Origin: Gemmatimonadota bacterium
GTDB lineage: Bacteria > Gemmatimonadota > Gemmatimonadetes > Gemmatimonadales > GWC2-71-9
Length of the DNA stretch: 64,000 nucleotides
Reading direction: 5' to 3'
NCBI GenBank assembly: GCA_029262195.1
Contig: JAJCZX010000010.1
Location: 131,352-195,351, forward strand
The translations under genes were made by a program, and so were the position numbers. Below are positions 59,587-64,000 of the stretch, piece by piece. The first letter of the stretch is position 1. Every line of letters starts with the position of its first letter. The notes under the pieces are model-generated. The model had not been told where the DNA came from. It did not search any database and was given only the letters and a program-made list of their open reading frames with translations.

Positions 59587-60972
59587 CTAACCCCCTCTGC
59601 GTTCTTCGATCTCCGCTACTGACATCGGTTTGGCAGGTCCAAGGCGTCGGGCCCCGTCCGAGGTGACCAGATAGTCTTCCTCGTTGCGGACTCCACCAAA
59701 ATCTCTCCACTTGTCCAGCTCATCGAAGTTGATGAACTCTTCACAGTGTTTCTGTGCCTTCCACAGATCCATGAGTTGAGGGACGAAATAGATGCCGGGT
59801 TCAACGGTGACCACGAACCCGGTCTCCAATTCCCGCGCCAGCCGGAGTGACTTAAGTCCGAACTGAGTGCTTTTCGGCTTTCCGCCGTAACCCACATAAA
59901 CCTCGCCGAGGTTTTCCATGTCATGAACGTCGAGCCCCATCATGTGTCCGGTGCCACAGGGTAGGACCATTGCATGGGCGCCCGCTTCCAGCGCTTCCGC
60001 GGTGTCGCCTTTCATGATTCCCAGATCTTTGAGGCCATCGAAAATGACTGCGGACGCGGCAAAGTGCACGTCTCGGAAGGGTACGCCCGGTCCGAGAGCT
60101 TCAACCGCTGTTTGTTGCGCTAAAACCTGAAGCTCATAGATAGTCTTTTGGCGGTCGGTGAAACTTTCACTAACTGGAAAAGTCGAGGACAGGTCACCCG
60201 CGTAACCTCGAGCGGTTTCCGCACCGGTATCCAGCAAAAACAAATCTCCCTCAGAAAGGGTGTGCCCGTAATCGTGATTGTGCAGGATCTCACCGTGAAT
60301 CGTAGCGATGACCGGGAAACTCAACCGGCCACCTCGAGCCAGCGCGATTCGGGTGACCTCCGCAGCGATTTCTGCCTCGCGCATTCCGGGTCGCGCCATC
60401 CGAATTCCCGCGTCATGCATCTCTACTGAGATTGCCACTGCTTCGTCTAACTCTGTTATCTCTTCTTCAGATTTGATCGAGCGCTGATTTACCACCGCCC
60501 AGATGAATTCTTCGTCCGCCGAGCCTTTGAGGGCGGAGGGCGCCAGCCCGGTGAGTTCAGAAAGGAGCAGGCTTGTTTCGGCGCGGTAGGGAGGTAGATA
60601 GCGGACTTTTCCACCAGCCCCGGCGACTTTCCCCACAACTCCCGCCAGCCCGGCTGCTGGTCTGGTGTCGGCAATGCCCGCCCCCTCCGCTCGTTCCACG
60701 AGAGTTGGGAGGTCTCCCATCCAAACTATGTGATCGATGGTCAACTCGTCGCCGAAGATCGTCGCGGTGCCAGACTCGCAATCTATTACCGCGACCAGGT
60801 CCGGTTGATCCAATCCGAAATAATAGAGAAAGGTGCTGTCCTGCCGGAAAGGATGGCAGTTGTCGGCAAAGTTCATGGGGCTCTCAACGTTGCCAGGGAA
60901 AAGCAGGAGGCCGTTTTCGAATTGGGATGCCAGGGCTTTGCGACGATTTTCGTAAACGCTTGCGGGGAACAT
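59587..60972 (-). CDS. pepP: Xaa-Pro aminopeptidase (M24 family, PepP-like)
   Basis: This 461-residue cytoplasmic enzyme has the aminopeptidase P layout: an N-terminal domain (about 1-170) and a C-terminal pita-bread metallopeptidase. The dinuclear metal ligands are visible: Asp in LLDTGAE, Asp in AGDLSST, His in CGTGHMMGLDVHD, Glu in VTVEPGIYF and Glu in VRNEEDYLV. It removes an N-terminal residue when the second residue is proline. The ATG at 60972 has GAGGT upstream. It is a stand-alone gene between PadR/ADOP copy G and the second fusion. Confidence 0.92.
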   Translation of the reverse strand: MFPASVYENRRKALASQFENGLLLFPGNVESPMNFADNCHPFRQDSTFLYYFGLDQPDLVAVIDCESGTATIFGDELTIDHIVWMGDLPTLVERAEGAGIADTRPAAGLAGVVGKVAGAGGKVRYLPPYRAETSLLLSELTGLAPSALKGSADEEFIWAVVNQRSIKSEEEITELDEAVAISVEMHDAGIRMARPGMREAEIAAEVTRIALARGGRLSFPVIATIHGEILHNHDYGHTLSEGDLFLLDTGAETARGYAGDLSSTFPVSESFTDRQKTIYELQVLAQQTAVEALGPGVPFRDVHFAASAVIFDGLKDLGIMKGDTAEALEAGAHAMVLPCGTGHMMGLDVHDMENLGEVYVGYGGKPKSTQFGLKSLRLARELETGFVVTVEPGIYFVPQLMDLWKAQKHCEEFINFDELDKWRDFGGVRNEEDYLVTSDGARRLGPAKPMSVAEIEERRGG

Positions 60973-61137
60973 CGAGTTGACCTCTCTCGGGTGGATTTGG
61001 ATTGCTCAAGACTCCATGAAATTTACGGGGTTGGACGGGCGGACGGAACGGACAGATGGTCGGTTTGTGGGCAATCGTTTGTTTGAGCAATGTAATTTGC
61101 TGGGATGTGCCAGTTCCAGTGATCTTTCCGACAAAGT

Positions 61138-61191
61138 TCGAACACTTTCTCGGGAGCGCGGGCAACAATTCGATATCAATGGAGTTAAACT
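61138..61191 (+). promoter_or_regulatory. Upstream element and -10 of the second HTH-kinase-permease gene
   Basis: TCGAACACTTT (t61138 onward) is the same 11-mer as before the first fusion, 85 bases from the TTG start compared with 84. TAAACT (61186-61191) sits at the same offset (48 bases) as TACAGT in the first promoter. The -35 position here reads CAACAA and is weak, so an activator bound at the shared 11-mer may be required. Confidence 0.5.
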
Positions 61192-61222
61192 CGTGGCACC
61201 CTGGCAATAAGGAAACAAACAG

Positions 61223-64000
61223 TTGCGGATACGACTCAAACTACGCCGACTAGAATTGGCCCTCGGAGCTGAAAATCTCACTCAGAATCACTGGGCTAAG
61301 AGGCTCGGGCTGTCGCGCGGGCACCTCTCTGAGATTCTAAACGGCAAGCATCCCTACCTCTCTCAAAAAACGCGAGAGAAATTTTTGAGCGGGTTGGGGT
61401 TGGAATTTTCCGATCTATTTGAAACGGAGCATGAGACAAGTGGGTGGGCTTACGGGACCGATGATGACTTCAGAGTTGCGCTGGCTGACCGCTACGAAAT
61501 TCTTGAGGAGATTGGGTCGGGTGGAATGGGGACCGTGTTCCGCGCGCGAGATTTGAAACATGGGCGCACTGTGGCGGTCAAGGTGATTTCCCCGGAAGCG
61601 ATTTCAGGGGTGGGGGCCAAAAAATTCATGCGCGAAATACGTTTCATGTCGAGATTGCAGCATCACAATGTCCTGGAGGTTTTGGATTCGGGAAAAGCCG
61701 CAGGCCTCCCGTTTTATGTGATGCGATGCATCTCCGACGGATCGTTGCGGCAGCTGCTTTCCACTCGTGGCAAACAAACGTTGGCCAATACGCTCAGGAT
61801 TGTGAAAGGGGTGGCCGAGGGCCTTGAACATGCCCACGGAAAGAGGGTTGTGCATTGCGATGTGAAACCGGAAAACATCCTGCTCTCCGACAACCACGCT
61901 TATGTTGCCGATTTCGGCATCGCCCGCACGGTTCATGCTGAGGCGCTGGAGTGGGGCCGCCGCGAAGGCATCGATTCCTCTGCCGGCACGCCGGCCTACG
62001 TTTCCCCGGAACAAGCTTCTGGCGAGCTAGATCTAACAGCATCAACCGACGTTTACAGCCTCGGCTGCGTTGTTTACGAGATGTTGTCGGGGGAAGCGCC
62101 GTTCCGCGGGGCGAACACCATGCAGGTGGTGGCCCGGCGGTTTTCGAAGGATCCACCGGAGCTTCTGGATGTCCCGCCCGGCGTGGCTGCCGCGGTTCGC
62201 TCCGCGATGGATTTTCACCCTGAAAAGCGTCCCCCTTCGGTTGCGCATTTCGCGCGGGATCTGGAGGTTGCAATAGCGGTGGAATCTAACTCACTAAGCT
62301 CTACGGCGGGCCTGGTCGTAAGAAAAGCGCTGGCACCAGTCCGCAGATTTCGGCACCAATCAAAGCGTCGGTCATCGGTTTTCGACGTCTTGCTCCTGGA
62401 TGTGAGCTATGCCGTGAGGAAGATTTTTCGTAAACCTTTCTTGTCTGCCGCAGCCGTGGTTGTTTTGGCGCTCGGAATCGGCGCGGTGACGAGCGTGTTT
62501 AGTGTTTTTTCCGAGCGTCTGTGGCCTATACCTGAGGTGGCCGCAGCTGGTGATGTCTATCTGGCGAAGTTCGTCGAATCCGACGGGAGGACCGGTGACC
62601 GCCTTCCCTACAATCTGGCTCTGAAGATAGACGAATCAAGTGAACAATTGGCAGGATACTATCGCACTGTCGCAGCTGTAGCCACCGGAGGGGCGGCTCG
62701 GCGAGCCTTTGTGGATTTCGTGTCTCCCGGTTTTCCCCGGCTGATGGGCCTCAGGCCCCTCATTGGTAGCGGTTTTGATGGAGTTGATTTTTCTACGGGT
62801 CAGGCGGCAGCCATAGTGTCTCACGATTTTTGGGTTGAGCGTCTTGACTCCGAGGAAGACGTGATCGGGACTGAAATAACGATCAACCGGCGCCCCGTCG
62901 TTGTTGTTGGCGTCGCACAACCAGGGTTCTATGGTTTGGATCGAAACAGCCGGGCGGTGGCCTGGATGCCATTCGAAATAATGTTTTCCGACCGGCCTGA
63001 ATCCTTTGATTGGCCGCTTCTAAAAATTGCCGCAATTGTGTCAGTTGATTCCGAGCCCGCCCATCTGGTCCCGTCGTTGACGTCCATTGTCAACGAGGGA
63101 GGCGACAATAGAAGGGTCGTAATGGCGAGTTTTCGGGAAGGGACTGGCGAGGGCATGGGTGCGTTGCTGGGTGCCTGGAGGATGCTAACGGTGCTCGGGG
63201 TTGCCGTGCTCGTCGTGGCCTGCCTGAATGTATCCAATTTATTGCTTGCCGAAGCTATCCGACTAAAAGGGGAAACCACTCTGCGCGCGGCGCTCGGTGC
63301 TTCACGGCGCAGGTTGTTGCTGGAGAACCTGCTGCAACCGTTGATCATAGCTACGATTGCCTGTGGCTTTGGCCTGGCTCTGGCATGGTGGGTTTTGCAC
63401 GCGGTTCCCGGTTGGCTGCCTACTTCGGATCCACCTTTGCTTCAAAGAGTTCGTGTTCGGGGCTCCGCTGTGGTTGTTAGTGTATTCGTTGCTTTTTTGG
63501 CTGCAATTCTCTCGTCGGTGGCGCCGGCCTGGTCCGCGATAAGGTTGAAGCTTTCGGGGGTTGGTGGTTCGCTGGTGGGTGCGCGCCGGACTGACCGTTC
63601 CTCGGGGCTTGGAACAACGCTGGTGGTTGCGCAGGTGGCCTTTTCGGCTGCCTTGATTTCAATAGCTGCCCAGGCCACCTGGACAATGTTTAGTCATCAC
63701 AGCACGGATCTTGGTTATGAAGAAGAGGGCCGTTTTCAATTCAGGTTGAACGTATCTGATGCGGTAGGGGATAAGGAGGCAGGCCTTCAGATTGCCGAAA
63801 CAATTCGGACCCGCATCGCTTCTGCCGCAGGAGTGGAATCTGCGACGCTGATCGCCGTTGCCCCTCTGAATTCCCCTCCGCTTTCCCCGATAAGTTTTGT
63901 TGGAACGCCTGACACCGTCGCGCTGGTGAAGCGTCTAATTGTCGGACCGGACTATTTTCGAACCGCGGGGAACCAGTTATTGGTCGGTCAGGATTTTGGC
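61223..64000 (+). CDS. Second XRE-like HTH / Ser-Thr kinase / ADOP permease fusion, 3' end outside window
   Basis: The frame is open from a TTG at 61223 (an in-frame TAA lies at 61208 and AAGGA 9 bases upstream) to the window end, 926 codons. Residues 1-60 are an XRE-like helix-turn-helix (KRLGLSRGHLSEILNGKHPY) that aligns without gaps to the first fusion. The kinase (about 90-350) has GSGGMG (99-104), Lys120, HCD (211-213), DFG (230-232) and SPEQ. The permease starts near 393 with ALGIGAVTSVFSVF and reaches well into its second periplasmic region. The linker after the kinase differs from that of the first fusion, so the two are paralogues rather than a recent duplication. Its C-terminus is missing from the window. 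Confidence 0.9.
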   Translation, partial: MRIRLKLRRLELALGAENLTQNHWAKRLGLSRGHLSEILNGKHPYLSQKTREKFLSGLGLEFSDLFETEHETSGWAYGTDDDFRVALADRYEILEEIGSGGMGTVFRARDLKHGRTVAVKVISPEAISGVGAKKFMREIRFMSRLQHHNVLEVLDSGKAAGLPFYVMRCISDGSLRQLLSTRGKQTLANTLRIVKGVAEGLEHAHGKRVVHCDVKPENILLSDNHAYVADFGIARTVHAEALEWGRREGIDSSAGTPAYVSPEQASGELDLTASTDVYSLGCVVYEMLSGEAPFRGANTMQVVARRFSKDPPELLDVPPGVAAAVRSAMDFHPEKRPPSVAHFARDLEVAIAVESNSLSSTAGLVVRKALAPVRRFRHQSKRRSSVFDVLLLDVSYAVRKIFRKPFLSAAAVVVLALGIGAVTSVFSVFSERLWPIPEVAAAGDVYLAKFVESDGRTGDRLPYNLALKIDESSEQLAGYYRTVAAVATGGAARRAFVDFVSPGFPRLMGLRPLIGSGFDGVDFSTGQAAAIVSHDFWVERLDSEEDVIGTEITINRRPVVVVGVAQPGFYGLDRNSRAVAWMPFEIMFSDRPESFDWPLLKIAAIVSVDSEPAHLVPSLTSIVNEGGDNRRVVMASFREGTGEGMGALLGAWRMLTVLGVAVLVVACLNVSNLLLAEAIRLKGETTLRAALGASRRRLLLENLLQPLIIATIACGFGLALAWWVLHAVPGWLPTSDPPLLQRVRVRGSAVVVSVFVAFLAAILSSVAPAWSAIRLKLSGVGGSLVGARRTDRSSGLGTTLVVAQVAFSAALISIAAQATWTMFSHHSTDLGYEEEGRFQFRLNVSDAVGDKEAGLQIAETIRTRIASAAGVESATLIAVAPLNSPPLSPISFVGTPDTVALVKRLIVGPDYFRTAGNQLLVGQDFG

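Noticed and set aside
1..64000. CRISPR arrays, tRNA or rRNA genes, transposases, integrases
   Set aside because: None recognised. The tandem repeats have no spacers, and no frame shows transposase or recombinase motifs.

Overview
This is a gene-dense bacterial window with a GC content in the high fifties by eye. It has no rRNA, tRNA, CRISPR array, phage or insertion sequence that I can recognise. The signals are eight FtsX/MacB-type orphan permeases of the 'acidobacterial duplicated orphan permease' (ADOP) type, four with PadR regulators, together with Ser/Thr kinases, a ToxR-like one-component regulator, Big2-repeat lipoproteins and several GTG/TTG starts. They fit Gemmatimonadota or Acidobacteriota, or a neighbouring phylum. 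I cannot assign the organism more closely from sequence alone.

Layout. 1-4121: a translationally coupled operon of a coiled-coil protein (cut by the window edge), a membrane-spanning OmpA-like protein, a Ras/Rab-like small GTPase and a soluble histidine kinase. 4419-7147: a convergent NtrB-like kinase and NtrC-like regulator. 7198-10190: PadR plus ADOP permease. 10653-13472: AraC regulator, serine beta-lactamase-like hydrolase and DoxX protein. 13578-19532: a winged-helix/NHL-propeller membrane regulator, an FG-GAP lipoprotein and a Big2-alpha/beta hydrolase. 19591-19971: a pilin-like protein. 20050-26294: a respiratory operon (Rieske, cytochrome b, octaheme cytochrome, NapA, tetraheme NapB-like lipoprotein). 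26527-30172: a LolA-like protein and a Ser/Thr kinase with a TolB-like propeller. 30424-33434: PadR plus ADOP. 33599-37683: a Big2 lipoprotein ending in a cohesin-like domain, a dockerin-bearing M6 metalloprotease and a small lipoprotein. 37788-40789: PadR plus ADOP. 40874-41961: a MarR regulator and a membrane protein sharing an operator. 42135-42830: a membrane protein with only the phospho-acceptor half of a histidine kinase. 43016-49196: an HTH-kinase-ADOP fusion followed by a plain ADOP. 49273-52610: a 9-bp tandem repeat, a secreted protein and an ADOP. 52924-56406: a TPR protein and a LytS/LytTR pair. 56464-59441: ADOP plus PadR. 59587-60972: an Xaa-Pro peptidase. 61223 to the end: a second HTH-kinase-ADOP fusion, cut by the window edge.

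The most unusual element is the pair of fusions at 43016-46633 and 61223-64000. In each, an XRE-like DNA-binding helix-turn-helix, a Hanks-type kinase with HCD instead of HRD, and an ADOP permease lie in one polypeptide. Both start with TTG. Both are preceded by the same 11-bp element and a -10-like hexamer at matching distances. Other points of interest are the cohesin/dockerin neighbours, the OmpA-GTPase-kinase operon, the Nap operon driven by a bc-type pair instead of NapC, and the MarR operator pair.
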